Source: Pseudomonas sp. P8_241 (lineage in GTDB: Bacteria > Pseudomonadota > Gammaproteobacteria > Pseudomonadales > Pseudomonadaceae). From it: a DNA stretch of 64,000 nt. The stretch lies in assembly GCF_034008315.1 (NCBI RefSeq), contig NZ_CP125377.1, positions 2,926,001 to 2,990,000 of the forward strand, given 5' to 3'. Each line of letters starts with the position of its first letter. The stretch's first letter is position 1. Shown here piece after piece: positions 29,640-39,098 of this stretch. The position numbers and the translations under genes were made by a program. The notes beneath the pieces were generated by a model. That model worked only from the letters and a program-made list of their open reading frames with translations. It had not been told where the DNA came from and did no database searches.

Positions 29640-29768
29640 TCAGGCGCGCCAGTGGCTAAACCAATACCCAAAATAAAAGCTGACCGGAGCACAAACGTCA
29701 TTCGTCCGGGCAGCCGCAACCATGCGCAGGGCGCTGGCGGTACGAAGCTGGGAACGGGTGTTGAGCAT
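29640..29768 (-). CDS. Aromatic leader peptide of the DAHP synthase attenuator
   Basis: 42-aa ORF, ATG at 29768 preceded by GGAGAC. Near its end it encodes SFYFGYWFSHW: three Phe, two Tyr and two Trp codons within ten codons (codons 31-40), then RA and a stop. A strong Rho-independent terminator follows 48 bases later. That is the classic layout of attenuation by charged-tRNA supply. The mixed Phe/Tyr/Trp composition suggests that shortage of any aromatic amino acid would relieve termination. Too short for standard gene finders. Confidence 0.85.
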   Translation of the reverse strand: MLNTRSQLRTASALRMVAAARTNDVCAPVSFYFGYWFSHWRA

Positions 29769-29792
29769 GGTTTGTCTCCGATGGATGCGCCG

Positions 29793-29822
29793 AGCTTACT
29801 AGAGGCCGGTGCGCAGTTTCAA
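29793..29822 (-). promoter_or_regulatory. Candidate promoter of the leader-DAHP synthase transcript
   Basis: Minus strand TTGAAA (29817-29822) and TAAGCT (29793-29798) with an 18-bp spacer, 25 bases before the leader-peptide ATG. Tentative. The rest of the spacer up to gacA (29823-30016) shows no gene. Confidence 0.4.
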
Positions 29823-30016
29823 TCAGAAATTGCTATGGGTTGTCAGCGACAACGTCTATCGCTTGAGTACCTGGAAGTTTGTGACACGCTTGACGTTTGC
29901 CACAACCATTTGAAGAACTATTGAAACTTTTTATCTGAAGCTTTCCGCTAGGTCTGCCAGTCGCTTTTTGCTAAGGTGTCTGGCAACCAAATAAGACCAT
30001 GTCGTGAGGTGTCTGC

Positions 30017-30658
30017 TTGATTAGGGTGCTAGTAGTCGATGACCACGATCTCGTTCGTACAGGCATTACACGAATGCTGGCTGACATCGATGGCCTGCAA
30101 GTAGTCGGCCAGGCTGAATCGGGTGAAGAGTCCTTGATCAAGGCGCGTGAACTCAAGCCCGATGTGGTCTTGATGGACGTCAAAATGCCCGGTATCGGCG
30201 GTCTTGAAGCCACTCGCAAATTGCTGCGCAGTCATCCGGATATCAAAGTCGTTGCGGTAACCGTCTGTGAAGAAGACCCGTTTCCTACACGGCTGTTGCA
30301 AGCCGGTGCCGCAGGGTATCTGACCAAGGGCGCCGGGTTGCCGGAAATGGTCCAGGCCATCCGCCTGGTATTCGCCGGACAACGTTACATCAGCCCGCAG
30401 ATCGCGCAGCAGCTGGCAATAAAATCGTTTCAGCCAACCAATGATTCCCCCTTCGATGCGTTGTCGGAGCGAGAGATCCAGATTGCGTTGATGATTGTCG
30501 GTTGCCAGAAAGTGCAGATCATTTCCGACAAACTTTGCCTCTCCCCCAAAACCGTAAACACCTACCGCTACCGCATCTTCGAAAAGCTTTCGATCAGCAG
30601 CGATGTCGAGTTGACGCTGTTGGCGGTTCGGCATGGCATGGTTGACGCCAGTCTCTGA
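30017..30658 (+). CDS. gacA: Response regulator GacA
   Basis: 213-aa NarL/FixJ-type response regulator, the partner of GacS that switches on small RNAs of the Rsm system. Seen: receiver domain with Asp pair VVDDHD, phospho-Asp in [10 protein letters not shown] (near residue 54), Lys in YLTKGAG, and a C-terminal LuxR-type HTH ([30 protein letters not shown]). The start is a TTG preceded by GTGAGGTG, giving MIRVLVVDD; a TTG start is known for gacA in pseudomonads. uvrC begins 2 bases after its stop, the conserved gacA-uvrC arrangement. Confidence 0.97.
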   Translation: MIRVLVVDDHDLVRTGITRMLADIDGLQVVGQAESGEESLIKARELKPDVVLMDVKMPGIGGLEATRKLLRSHPDIKVVAVTVCEEDPFPTRLLQAGAAGYLTKGAGLPEMVQAIRLVFAGQRYISPQIAQQLAIKSFQPTNDSPFDALSEREIQIALMIVGCQKVQIISDKLCLSPKTVNTYRYRIFEKLSISSDVELTLLAVRHGMVDASL

Positions 30659-30660
30659 TA

Positions 30661-32484
30661 ATGACCGAAACCTTTGATCCAAGCGCCTTTCTGTCCACGG
30701 TCAGTGGGCGTCCCGGCGTGTACCGCATGTTCGATAGCGATGCGCGGCTGCTGTACGTCGGTAAAGCGAAAAACCTCAAGAATCGCCTGTCGAGCTACTT
30801 TCGAAAATCGGGTCTTGCCCCCAAGACCGCCGCATTGGTGGCGCGTATCGCGCAAGTCGAAACAACCATCACGGCCAACGAAACCGAAGCCTTGCTGCTT
30901 GAACAGACGTTGATCAAGGAATGGCGCCCCCCCTACAACATCCTGCTGCGCGACGACAAATCCTACCCTTACGTGTATCTCTCGGATGGCCAGTTTCCAC
31001 GCCTGAGCATTCATCGCGGTGCGAAAAAGGGTAAAGGAAAGTATTTTGGTCCTTACCCTAGCGCGGGGGCCATTCGCGAAAGTCTGAGTCTGTTGCAAAA
31101 GACGTTTTTTGTTCGCCAGTGTGAAGACAGTTACTACAAGAATCGGACACGTCCTTGTCTGCAATATCAGATAAAGCGCTGCAAGGCACCCTGTGTTGGC
31201 TTTGTAGAACCCCAGGTGTACGCAGAAGACGTTCGGCACTCGGTGATGTTCCTGGAAGGGCGCAGCCATGCGCTGACCGATGAGTTGTCCGCCGGGATGG
31301 AAGAAGCGGCGATCAATCTGGAGTTCGAGCGGGCAGCCGAGTTGCGTGATCAGATCGCCTTGCTGCGACGGGTTCAGGACCAGCAGAGCATGGAAGGCGG
31401 GACGGGCGACGTCGATGTGATCGCCGCCTTTGTCAATCCGGGGGGCGCCTGTGTCCACCTGATCAGTGTGCGGGGCGGGCGGGTACTCGGTAGCAAGAAC
31501 TTCTTCCCGCAGGTCGGTATCGAGGAAGACGTATCCGAGGTCATGGCCGCTTTTCTTGGCCAGTACTACATCACCAGCCCGGAGCGCGACCTGCCAAGCG
31601 AACTGATCGTCAACGTGGTTCACGACGACTTTGCGACCCTGATCGCCGCCATCGATAAATTGCGCGGTCGCGAGTTGGCCATCAGCCACCGGGTGCGTGG
31701 GACGCGGGCGCGTTGGCAGCAATTGGCAGTGACCAATGCCGAACAGGCGCTGAGTGCTCGTCTGGCCAATCGTCAGCACGTCGCAGCGCGGTTTGAAGCG
31801 TTGGCTCAGGTGCTGAAACTGGATGAGCCGCCACAACGCCTCGAGTGTTACGACATCAGTCACTCCAGCGGTGAAGCGACCGTGGCTTCCTGCGTGGTTT
31901 TCGGGCCCGAAGGCCCGATCAAGTCCGACTACCGTCGCTACAACATTGAAGGCGTAACGGCGGGCGATGATTACGCGGCAATGCACCAGGCATTGACGCG
32001 ACGCTTCAGCAAGTTGAAGGACGGGGAGGGCAAACTGCCGGACATTCTCCTGGTGGACGGTGGCAAAGGTCAGCTGTCCATGGCTCGCGATGTGCTCAAT
32101 GAGTTGGCGGTACCCGATCTGATCCTGCTGGGCGTCGCCAAGGGTGCAACGCGCAAGGCAGGTTTCGAAACACTCTATCTCAATGACGCCGCCCACGAAT
32201 TCACGTTGCGCGGTGACTCTCCGGCGTTGCATCTGATTCAGCAGATCCGGGACGAAGCCCACCGTTTTGCAATTACCGGGCACCGCGCCCGACGCGGAAA
32301 AACCCGTCGAACGTCTACGCTTGAAGGTGTTGCCGGAGTAGGACCCACACGCCGGCGCGATTTGCTCAAACATTTTGGTGGATTGCAGGAGCTGTCTCGT
32401 GCCAGCATCGAAGAAATTGCCAAAGCCCCCGGGATCAGTAAAAAGCTCGCAGAGTTGATTTATGCAAATCTGCACAGCGAGTAG
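30661..32484 (+). CDS. uvrC: Excinuclease ABC subunit C
   Basis: 607-aa nuclease that makes both cuts around a UvrB-bound lesion. Seen: N-terminal GIY-YIG domain ([20 protein letters not shown]), UVR domain near residue 205-240 ([18 protein letters not shown]), the RNase H-like C-terminal nuclease ([20 protein letters not shown] and [10 protein letters not shown]), and a terminal helix-hairpin-helix ([16 protein letters not shown], then [16 protein letters not shown]). Full length. Tightly coupled to gacA upstream and pgsA downstream. Confidence 0.97.
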   Translation: MTETFDPSAFLSTVSGRPGVYRMFDSDARLLYVGKAKNLKNRLSSYFRKSGLAPKTAALVARIAQVETTITANETEALLLEQTLIKEWRPPYNILLRDDKSYPYVYLSDGQFPRLSIHRGAKKGKGKYFGPYPSAGAIRESLSLLQKTFFVRQCEDSYYKNRTRPCLQYQIKRCKAPCVGFVEPQVYAEDVRHSVMFLEGRSHALTDELSAGMEEAAINLEFERAAELRDQIALLRRVQDQQSMEGGTGDVDVIAAFVNPGGACVHLISVRGGRVLGSKNFFPQVGIEEDVSEVMAAFLGQYYITSPERDLPSELIVNVVHDDFATLIAAIDKLRGRELAISHRVRGTRARWQQLAVTNAEQALSARLANRQHVAARFEALAQVLKLDEPPQRLECYDISHSSGEATVASCVVFGPEGPIKSDYRRYNIEGVTAGDDYAAMHQALTRRFSKLKDGEGKLPDILLVDGGKGQLSMARDVLNELAVPDLILLGVAKGATRKAGFETLYLNDAAHEFTLRGDSPALHLIQQIRDEAHRFAITGHRARRGKTRRTSTLEGVAGVGPTRRRDLLKHFGGLQELSRASIEEIAKAPGISKKLAELIYANLHSE

Positions 32485-32517
32485 AATGCCCCCCTCACCT
32501 CGTAGCCAGTTGTGCCG

Positions 32518-33078
32518 ATGAATATCCCTAATCTGATTACCGTTCTACGCGTTCTGCTCATACCGATCTTCATTTTACTGTTCTACTTGCCTTATCAGTG
32601 GAGCTACATGGCATCCGCCTCGGTGTTTGCGTTCGCTGCCGCTACCGACTGGCTGGACGGGTATCTGGCCCGCCGTCTGGAGCAAAGCACGCCGTTCGGG
32701 GCCTTTCTCGATCCCGTTGCCGACAAGCTGATGGTTGCCGTTGCCCTGGTATTGCTGGTGCAGGAACACGGCAATCTGTGGCTCACGCTGCCGGCCGCCG
32801 TCATCATCGGTCGCGAAATTGTCGTTTCGGCACTGCGAGAGTGGATGGCCGAACTCGGCGCCCGTGCCCACGTCGCCGTATCGAACCTGGGCAAATGGAA
32901 GACAGCTGCGCAAATGCTGGCGCTGGTAATCCTGCTGGCCAATCCATCGAACTTCAGCTTCTGGGTTCTGTTGGGCTATGCGCTGTTGATGGTGTCCGCA
33001 GGCCTTACCTTGTGGTCCATGGTCCAATACTTGCGGGCCGCCTGGCCGCATCTGAAGACCGACGTTGAAAAGAAATAA
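32518..33078 (+). CDS. pgsA: CDP-diacylglycerol-glycerol-3-phosphate 3-phosphatidyltransferase
   Basis: 186-aa inner-membrane enzyme making phosphatidylglycerophosphate. The CDP-alcohol phosphatidyltransferase motif D-G-x2-A-R-x8-G-x3-D-x3-D is present as [20 protein letters not shown] followed by LDPVADK. About four to five membrane segments. I start at [11 protein letters not shown], 6 bases inside a longer in-frame GTG. Downstream is tRNA-Gly with its own promoter. Confidence 0.95.
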   Translation: MNIPNLITVLRVLLIPIFILLFYLPYQWSYMASASVFAFAAATDWLDGYLARRLEQSTPFGAFLDPVADKLMVAVALVLLVQEHGNLWLTLPAAVIIGREIVVSALREWMAELGARAHVAVSNLGKWKTAAQMLALVILLANPSNFSFWVLLGYALLMVSAGLTLWSMVQYLRAAWPHLKTDVEKK

Positions 33079-33098
33079 AACTTTTTTGAATCAAGGGG

Positions 33099-33126
33099 TT
33101 GACGGGGCTTCTGAATTCTATAGAAT
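33099..33126 (+). promoter_or_regulatory. Promoter of tRNA-Gly
   Basis: TTGACG (33099-33104) and TAGAAT (33121-33126) with a 16-bp spacer, followed by the GC-rich run GCGCC expected of a stringently controlled tRNA promoter. Confidence 0.75.
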
Positions 33127-33141
33127 GCGCCACACCAAGAC

Positions 33142-33217
<76 letters not shown>

Positions 33218-33263
33218 AATATTGCTTTGCAGAACTCCATTGAGCGCTGTAAAGCTAGAAAAC

Positions 33264-33284
33264 AGAGGCTTCGGCCTCTTTTTT
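33264..33284 (+). terminator. Rho-independent terminator after tRNA-Gly
   Basis: AGAGGC TTCG GCCTCT stem-loop followed by TTTTTT. Confidence 0.9.
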
Positions 33285-33445
33285 CGTTCTGGCGATTTCT
33301 ACCGAAATCTGCCGCCAGCCACGAATTTCAATTACATCAATAAGTACATCGAAATCCGGGTTTGCGCGTAGCAGTTTCCAGATAGAGAACACATTGCCGG
33401 AACCGTACATCTCTCCTCATTCGATCAAGACGTGGAGATGTACTC

Positions 33446-33675
33446 ATGCCTTTGACAGATACGGCAGTTCGCAACGCTAAACACTACGGAAAAAACTATA
33501 CCCTCAAGGATATGGATGGGTTGTCCCTCCGTGCAACGCTTTCAACCGCTCTAAATGAGCTCGGTTACGACGAGAATGGGTAGACGCCCAGCTGTCACAC
33601 GCTGACCCGAACCAGTTTCGGACAACCTACAACCGGGCGAGTATTGCCTTTGAAAACGATCAAAAAAAACGGTAA
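33446..33675 (+). pseudogene. Tyrosine-recombinase (P4-type integrase) relic next to tRNA-Gly
   Basis: An ATG at 33446, with GGAG upstream, opens MPLTDTAVRNAKHYGKNYTL then KDMDGLSL, the N-terminus of P4-type island integrases. It jumps at once to the C-terminal catalytic part (STALNELGYDENG, stop at 33581). One frame over, at 33577, the reading continues as WVDAQLSHADPNQFRTTYNRA and SIAFENDQKKR, the end of the same enzyme with its conserved LSH. So about 300 central residues are deleted and a frameshift follows. The remaining spacer on either side (33285-33445, 33676-33822) shows no gene. Probably the scar of a lost island. Confidence 0.8.
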
Positions 33676-33822
33676 TTGTTGCTAGGAATTATCGAGTCCA
33701 TCGATTTATAAGGATTAGACAGTTCAAAAAAACTGCCTCTCCTATCGTGAATCGAATTCGTTAGTCGCCCACGTCCTACAACAAAACCGGGGGCGATTCA
33801 GAATGTTATTTATTCCCATCAG

Positions 33823-35100
33823 TTACCAGAGCTTAATCGTGTAGTCGACGTTAATCCGGGTTTCGTTGTCGCTCCTGAATGTCGAGGCTGCACTTTGCTC
33901 ATTGCGATACAAGGCATGGCGAAGGCGCAGAGCGAGGCCCTTGACCGGGCCGGACTGTATGACGTAGGCCAACTCCACGTCCTTCGACGACTCTGTCAGG
34001 TCAGTTCCCCCCAATTGGGGCAGGTCAATGTGGCTACCTCTCAAATAGCGAGCCATACCGGTCAGGCCCGGTAGCCCAACAGCGGCGAAGTTGTAGTCAT
34101 AACGCGCCACCCAGGTCCGCTCCTTCGGGTTGACGAAGTCTGCACTCATGGTGCCGTCGCTGAGCACCGTTGGCTCCCCGCCAGCAATGTAGGCCATTGC
34201 TGTGTCGCCAGTCTGGTACATGTAGCCCATGCCCAAGGTGTGGGCCGCGACCTGGTAGCTGAACATGGCACCGGCGTTCAGGTTGTCGACCTTGCCGGCT
34301 TCTGCGCGACCGTTCTCCCGACTGTTGTAGATCCGAACGTCCGTTTTGAGTTTGCCTGGGCCGAGGGGAAACTGGTGGATGCCTCCCGCAAAGTCCTGGG
34401 TGTATATGTCCTTCAGTTCGGCGTGAAAATAGCGAAGGGTCAACGTGTCAGACCAGCGATAGTCACCGCCCATGAAGTCGAAACGCTCCGAGCTGGCGCC
34501 CCTTCTGAAGCGGCCATTGGGCGACGCCAGTGAGATTGGCTGATAGTCAGTGGAGTCCCGCAGGTTCACTCGATCCATACGGCCGGTGTGCAGCGTGAGT
34601 TTGTCGATGTCATCGGAAACCGCATACGCACCACGAAAGGATTGCGGAACCAAACGTGCAGGGCTCGCGGTGATGACGGGCAGGGCAGGGAACTGCGTTC
34701 CAACGGATAGCCGGGTCTTTGAGATTTTCGCCTTCAGTGCCACACCCAGTTCCGAGTATTCGTCCTCAGCCTCTCGGGTCGTCGGGTCAAAAGGCAGGAG
34801 TTGTGTGCCGGTCCGATCGGGCGACGAGTCCAGTTTGAGACCCAGCATCCCCGTGAGGTCCAGGCCGAACCCGACGGTCCCGTCGGTAAAACCGGAGTTG
34901 GCCTTGAGGATGAATCCCTGAGCCCACTCGCGAGCGGCCGAATAGGGGCTGTCGCCTTTGTAGTCTCGGTCCAGGTAGTAATTGCGCGTGGTCAGGGTAG
35001 CGCTGCTTTCATCCACGAACCCTGCGTAGGCAGTGGAAGTCGCGCAGGCTATCGCCATGCCCAGGCTGTAGCGCCAAGGGCATTCAGTGTTTTTTTGCAT
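33823..35100 (-). CDS. OprD-family outer-membrane porin
   Basis: 425 aa with a signal peptide (MQKNTECPWRYSLGMAIACA, cut after AYA) and the OprD-family start FVDESSATLTTRNYYLDRDY. The C-terminus ends in a Trp and alternating hydrophobic residues, as a barrel strand should. OprD relatives take up specific small acids; here the neighbours argue for an aromatic acid such as vanillate. Last gene of the vanillate block, 37 bases after the AAHS transporter stop. Confidence 0.88.
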   Translation of the reverse strand: MQKNTECPWRYSLGMAIACATSTAYAGFVDESSATLTTRNYYLDRDYKGDSPYSAAREWAQGFILKANSGFTDGTVGFGLDLTGMLGLKLDSSPDRTGTQLLPFDPTTREAEDEYSELGVALKAKISKTRLSVGTQFPALPVITASPARLVPQSFRGAYAVSDDIDKLTLHTGRMDRVNLRDSTDYQPISLASPNGRFRRGASSERFDFMGGDYRWSDTLTLRYFHAELKDIYTQDFAGGIHQFPLGPGKLKTDVRIYNSRENGRAEAGKVDNLNAGAMFSYQVAAHTLGMGYMYQTGDTAMAYIAGGEPTVLSDGTMSADFVNPKERTWVARYDYNFAAVGLPGLTGMARYLRGSHIDLPQLGGTDLTESSKDVELAYVIQSGPVKGLALRLRHALYRNEQSAASTFRSDNETRINVDYTIKLW

Positions 35101-35137
35101 GTGATCGGTCCTGCTTTTATTGTTATGGACGGTCGAA

Positions 35138-36472
35138 TCAGGCGTTGCTGACGGTGTTCAGCTGTAGCAGCCGTTGCGGCTTCAAAAGCCAGACGGCGCC
35201 AGCCGCAAGGACGAAGGACAGGGCAAACAGCAGGTAAAGGTCGGCGGGCTGCCACTGCGCATCAATCAAACGGCCAGCCACCAATGGCGAGAGAATCGCA
35301 CCGGCGCGACCGATGCCAATGCCCCAACCCAGGCCAGTGACGCGCTGGGTGGCGTTGTAAATGCTCGGGGTAAGCGCATAGAGCCCCGCGACGCAGCCGT
35401 TGACGAAAACTCCGATCATCAGCACCAGGGCGAAGGCCAGGTTCAGGTTGGCAGTGAATTGCACGAAGACGGCCAGCAGCACCGCATTGACCAGAAGGTA
35501 AGCCATGAGTACTCGGGACAGACGAAAACGTGCCGCCAGCAAGCCGATCAGTGAGGTGCCAAGAATGCCGCCGACGTTGAGTAGTACACCGCCCGTGATG
35601 CCTTGCGTATTCGACAGGCCGGCCGACACCAGCAGCCTCGGCGTCCAGCTCATGACGAAATAGAAACCGAACATCACCAGAAAGAAGGCGCTCCACACCA
35701 GCAAGGTTGAACGCAGCAACGCTGGCGAGAAGAGCTCGGCGAAGGTGGCTCGTAGCGGTTTCCTGGATTCACGCAACGCCTCGGGCAACCGCTCGAGGGA
35801 CGTGATCGCGACTCGTTGCAGCAGAACATTGATACGCTCCAGCGCGCGCCGGGGTTGGCGCGACAGCAGGAAAGCCAGGGACTCGGGCAACCAGAATGCA
35901 AGGATCGGCAGGATCAGCAGCGTCGTTATGCCACCGTAAAAGAACACCGAACGCCAACCCAGGGACGGAATGATTTGCGCCGCGATAAGGCCGCCGATGG
36001 TCGCGCCCAGTGCATAGGCCGTGGATTGCAGGCTAATGGCCAGGCTGCGCCACTTCTTGTTGGCGTACTCCCCGGCAATGACGTAGCTGCTGGCCAGGAT
36101 GCCACCGATGCCGAGTCCGGTTATCAGGCGCAGCACCGCGAGCATCTCGGGGGATGTCGCCTTCGATGACGCCAGCATGCCGAGCCCGGCGATGCCTACA
36201 CACAGCAGAATCAGCGGACGTCGCCCGAAGCGATCGGCCCAAGGGGCAATGAACAACGAGCCGATAGCCATTCCGACAAGCCCTGCACTGAGCAGGTAGC
36301 CGAGGTGAATGCCGCTCAGGCCCCAATCGGCGGAAATGGACGCGGCGGTGAAAGCCATCACCAATACATCGAAGCCATCCAGCATGTTTATCAGAAAGCA
36401 GAGCGCAACCACGCCCCACTGGAAGCTGACCATCGGTTTTTCGTCCAGCTGTTGCCCAATCGACTGGCTCAT
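35138..36472 (-). CDS. MFS aromatic acid:H+ symporter (AAHS family), VanK/PcaK-like
   Basis: 444-aa inner-membrane transporter with 12 predicted helices. It shows the AAHS hallmark DGFDVLVMAFTAASIS in helix 1, the MFS loop motif ADRFGRRPLILL between helices 2 and 3, and the helix-5 motif. I use MSQSIGQQLDEK with GGAG upstream; a longer in-frame start exists but lacks a ribosome site. With the porin it should bring vanillate or a related benzoate into the cell. Confidence 0.88.
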   Translation of the reverse strand: MSQSIGQQLDEKPMVSFQWGVVALCFLINMLDGFDVLVMAFTAASISADWGLSGIHLGYLLSAGLVGMAIGSLFIAPWADRFGRRPLILLCVGIAGLGMLASSKATSPEMLAVLRLITGLGIGGILASSYVIAGEYANKKWRSLAISLQSTAYALGATIGGLIAAQIIPSLGWRSVFFYGGITTLLILPILAFWLPESLAFLLSRQPRRALERINVLLQRVAITSLERLPEALRESRKPLRATFAELFSPALLRSTLLVWSAFFLVMFGFYFVMSWTPRLLVSAGLSNTQGITGGVLLNVGGILGTSLIGLLAARFRLSRVLMAYLLVNAVLLAVFVQFTANLNLAFALVLMIGVFVNGCVAGLYALTPSIYNATQRVTGLGWGIGIGRAGAILSPLVAGRLIDAQWQPADLYLLFALSFVLAAGAVWLLKPQRLLQLNTVSNA

Positions 36473-36685
36473 GGCGTCAGGCTCCGAAGCTGTGGGTGGA
36501 AAAATGCTTTGAACGACGGGCAGCCGAAGCCGCCTCACTATGCGGAGGTTGCAGTGTGTACATGTCGATACCTTGTTGTTTTTGTTGGTCAGTGGAGCAT
36601 GCAAGGTGCCTGGGAGCCGGCGGCTCGACTCCGGGGCGGTATGGAGCTCAGACGCGAGAAGCGCTGGGCGATCGTGAGCTCAGGC

Positions 36686-37885
36686 TCAGGCCGCACTGAA
36701 GGACTTGTGCGGGTCAATCACAAACTTCTTCGGCACACCGGCATCGAATTCGCCGTAGCCTTCCGGCGCCTGATCCAGGCTGATGACTTGCACACCGACC
36801 ACTTCAGCGATGTTGATGCGGTCCCACATGATTGCCTGCATCAACTGCCGGTTGTACTTCATCACCGGCGTCTGGCCGGTGTGGAAACTGTGGGATTTGG
36901 CCCAGCCGAGGCCGAAGCGGATGCTCAGGCTGCCCATTTTCGCAGCGGCGTCTACGGCGCCCGGGTCTTCAGTGACGTAGAGGCCGGGGATGCCTATCTT
37001 GCCGGCCACACGCACCACGCCCATCAGCGAGTTGAGCACGGTAGCCGGGGCTTCGTGTTTGACGCCGTCATGACCGTGGCCGCGGGCTTCGAAGCCGACG
37101 CAGTCCACCGCACAATCCACCTCCGGTTCGCCGAGCAGCGCGGCGATCTGTTCGTGCAGCGGCGCGTCTTTCGACAGGTCGACGATTTCAAAACCCTGGG
37201 CCTTGGCGTGGGCCAGGCGCACCGTGTTGACGTCGCCGATAATCACCACCGCCGCACCCAGCAAGCGAGCGGATGCAGCCGCCGCCAGCCCGACCGGTCC
37301 GGCACCGGCGATGTACACGGTGCTGCCCGGGCCAACGCCAGCCGTCACCGCACCGTGATAACCGGTCGGCAGGATGTCGGAGAGGCAGGTCAGGTCGCGG
37401 ATTTTTTCCATGGCCCGGTCGCGGTCCGGCAGTTTCAGCAGGTTGAAATCGGCGTAGGGCACCAGCACGTATTCGGCCTGGCCGCCGGTCCAGTCGCCCA
37501 TGTCGACATAACCATAAGCACCGCCGGCGCGGGCCGGGTTGACGGTCAGGCAGACACCGGTGTGTTGCTCCTTGCAAGAGCGGCAGCGTCCGCATGCCAC
37601 GTTGAATGGCACGGACACCAGGTCGCCGATTTTCAGGTGCTCGACGTCACTGCCTTTTTCGATCACTTCGCCGGTGATTTCGTGACCCAGCACCAGGCCG
37701 GTTTGTGCCGTGGTCCGGCCGCGCACCATGTGCTGGTCGGAGCCGCAGATGTTGGTGGAAATCACCTTGAGAATGACCCCGTGCTCGATCTTGCGACCGC
37801 GCGGGTCCTGCATTTTTGGATAGTCGATTTTTTGTACTTCGACCTTGCCAGCGCCGAGATACACCACACCACGATTGCCAGACAT
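36686..37885 (-). CDS. fdhA: Glutathione-independent formaldehyde dehydrogenase
   Basis: 399-aa zinc-dependent dehydrogenase, the P. putida FdhA type that holds NAD tightly. Seen: GNRGVVYLGAGKVEVQ, catalytic zinc ligands in NICGSDQHM and LGHEITGEVIEKG, the four-Cys structural zinc lobe ACGRCRSCKEQHTGVC, and the dinucleotide fold VYIAGAGPVGLAA. GAGGAAAAAAGC precedes the ATG. It follows vanA on the same strand and would oxidise the formaldehyde freed by vanillate demethylation. Confidence 0.93.
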   Translation of the reverse strand: MSGNRGVVYLGAGKVEVQKIDYPKMQDPRGRKIEHGVILKVISTNICGSDQHMVRGRTTAQTGLVLGHEITGEVIEKGSDVEHLKIGDLVSVPFNVACGRCRSCKEQHTGVCLTVNPARAGGAYGYVDMGDWTGGQAEYVLVPYADFNLLKLPDRDRAMEKIRDLTCLSDILPTGYHGAVTAGVGPGSTVYIAGAGPVGLAAAASARLLGAAVVIIGDVNTVRLAHAKAQGFEIVDLSKDAPLHEQIAALLGEPEVDCAVDCVGFEARGHGHDGVKHEAPATVLNSLMGVVRVAGKIGIPGLYVTEDPGAVDAAAKMGSLSIRFGLGWAKSHSFHTGQTPVMKYNRQLMQAIMWDRINIAEVVGVQVISLDQAPEGYGEFDAGVPKKFVIDPHKSFSAA

Positions 37886-37981
37886 GCTTTTTTCCTCGAG
37901 GAAGTTGTTGTTATGTTGCGCTGCAAAATGCTGCCTTCGGGGCAGCAAATGTCCTGGAGCCCTGAGTTTGGTCTGAAGGAC

Positions 37982-39058
37982 TCAAAAGCTGGATTGGCGA
38001 AGCTGCTCGATGATTCGGCGGGCGCGATTGGCGCCGACATCGACGTGGATGTCGATCATCGGACGCGCGCCGAACCGGCACATGTTCTGGTACTGGGCTT
38101 CGATCACTTCCTTGTCTTCATCGAAGGTCAGGATGGTTTGCTCAACGACCTTGGCCTTGATGGTTTCTGGATCACTCGCCGGGTTGGTGGCCATGGTCCA
38201 GAAGTAGTGACTGGTGGTGTCGGTTTCCGGCGTTACCCCGTGGAACCCGCGCATGTGGAAGCCACCACGATCAGGGTTATCCAGTGAATCGGTACCGGCA
38301 TCCACCGCACCGGTCCATATCCGCAGATGACTGACGTGAAATTCGATTTCCTGCCAGCGGTCCACGTTGCCTTTGAAAGGGTAGGCGGCGGTGTAGGTAG
38401 GTGGTGGAACAGAGTCCGGCATATGGCGCACGACCCTTACGACGTTGTCTTCACTTTCCACATTCATCTGCGCATTCATATGGATGCTGGCGTTGCCACC
38501 GATGGTGCGCAGGTGGACATACCCCAAGTGACTCAAGTCCATGAGGTTGTCGTGGATTAATTGATAAGGCGCGTCGTAGTGGTACACGTTGCCGTCGAAC
38601 AGGTATTTGCCGCTGCTGTGGACGGAGTAAGTCGGCGGCTCACACATCGGCTCGGGTTGAGCCTCGCTGCCAAACCATATCCAGACGATCTGGTCCTGCT
38701 CACGCACGTGATACGCGGGCACTTTGGCTTTGCTCGGGATCTTGTCCTGGCCCGGGATCTCGACGCATTTTCCATGGTCATCGAACAGCAGGCCGTGATA
38801 ACCGCAACGAATGCCGGTCGCTTCCAGCGTTCCGTTCGACAGTGGCAATGCTCTGTGGCAGCAGCGGTCTTCCAATGCCGCGACCTCGCCGTTGGCCTTG
38901 CGAAACAGCACGACAGGCTTGTTGAGTAATGTCCGGCCTACCGGTTTGTCCTTCAACTCCCAACCCAGGGCAGCGACGTACCATTGGTTGAGGGGAAAGC
39001 TGGGCAAGGCAGGCGCCGGAATTTCTTCGGCAAGCGTTTGGAGAGTGGAAGTGTTCAT
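37982..39058 (-). CDS. vanA: Vanillate O-demethylase oxygenase subunit
   Basis: 358-aa Rieske non-heme iron oxygenase that converts vanillate to protocatechuate and formaldehyde. The Rieske motif CCHRALPLSNG then CGYHGLLFD lies at about residues 67-95. The mononuclear iron ligands are in the stretch DNLMDLSHLGYVH near residue 170. It lies 40 bases after vanB on the same strand; the vanB-vanA order is the reverse of the usual vanAB. Confidence 0.93.
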   Translation of the reverse strand: MNTSTLQTLAEEIPAPALPSFPLNQWYVAALGWELKDKPVGRTLLNKPVVLFRKANGEVAALEDRCCHRALPLSNGTLEATGIRCGYHGLLFDDHGKCVEIPGQDKIPSKAKVPAYHVREQDQIVWIWFGSEAQPEPMCEPPTYSVHSSGKYLFDGNVYHYDAPYQLIHDNLMDLSHLGYVHLRTIGGNASIHMNAQMNVESEDNVVRVVRHMPDSVPPPTYTAAYPFKGNVDRWQEIEFHVSHLRIWTGAVDAGTDSLDNPDRGGFHMRGFHGVTPETDTTSHYFWTMATNPASDPETIKAKVVEQTILTFDEDKEVIEAQYQNMCRFGARPMIDIHVDVGANRARRIIEQLRQSSF

Positions 39059-39098
39059 GGTGTTCTCCAGGAGGCACGGTTGATGTTGTTGTTTGAAT

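Noticed and set aside
29501..29719. 72-codon minus-strand ORF in the DAHP synthase leader
   Set aside because: It overlaps the leader peptide and reads through the terminator stem. The 42-aa ORF has the ribosome site and the aromatic codon run, so it is the better call.
30568..32475. Long open frame on the minus strand opposite uvrC (635 codons)
   Set aside because: It lies exactly antisense to uvrC, which has full family motifs. Codon bias in high-GC DNA leaves the complementary frame open. No recognisable domain or ribosome site.
36305..38287. 660-codon plus-strand frame across fdhA and the MFS gene
   Set aside because: Antisense to two well-supported genes and to their spacer; composition is the mirror of those genes and shows no known fold.
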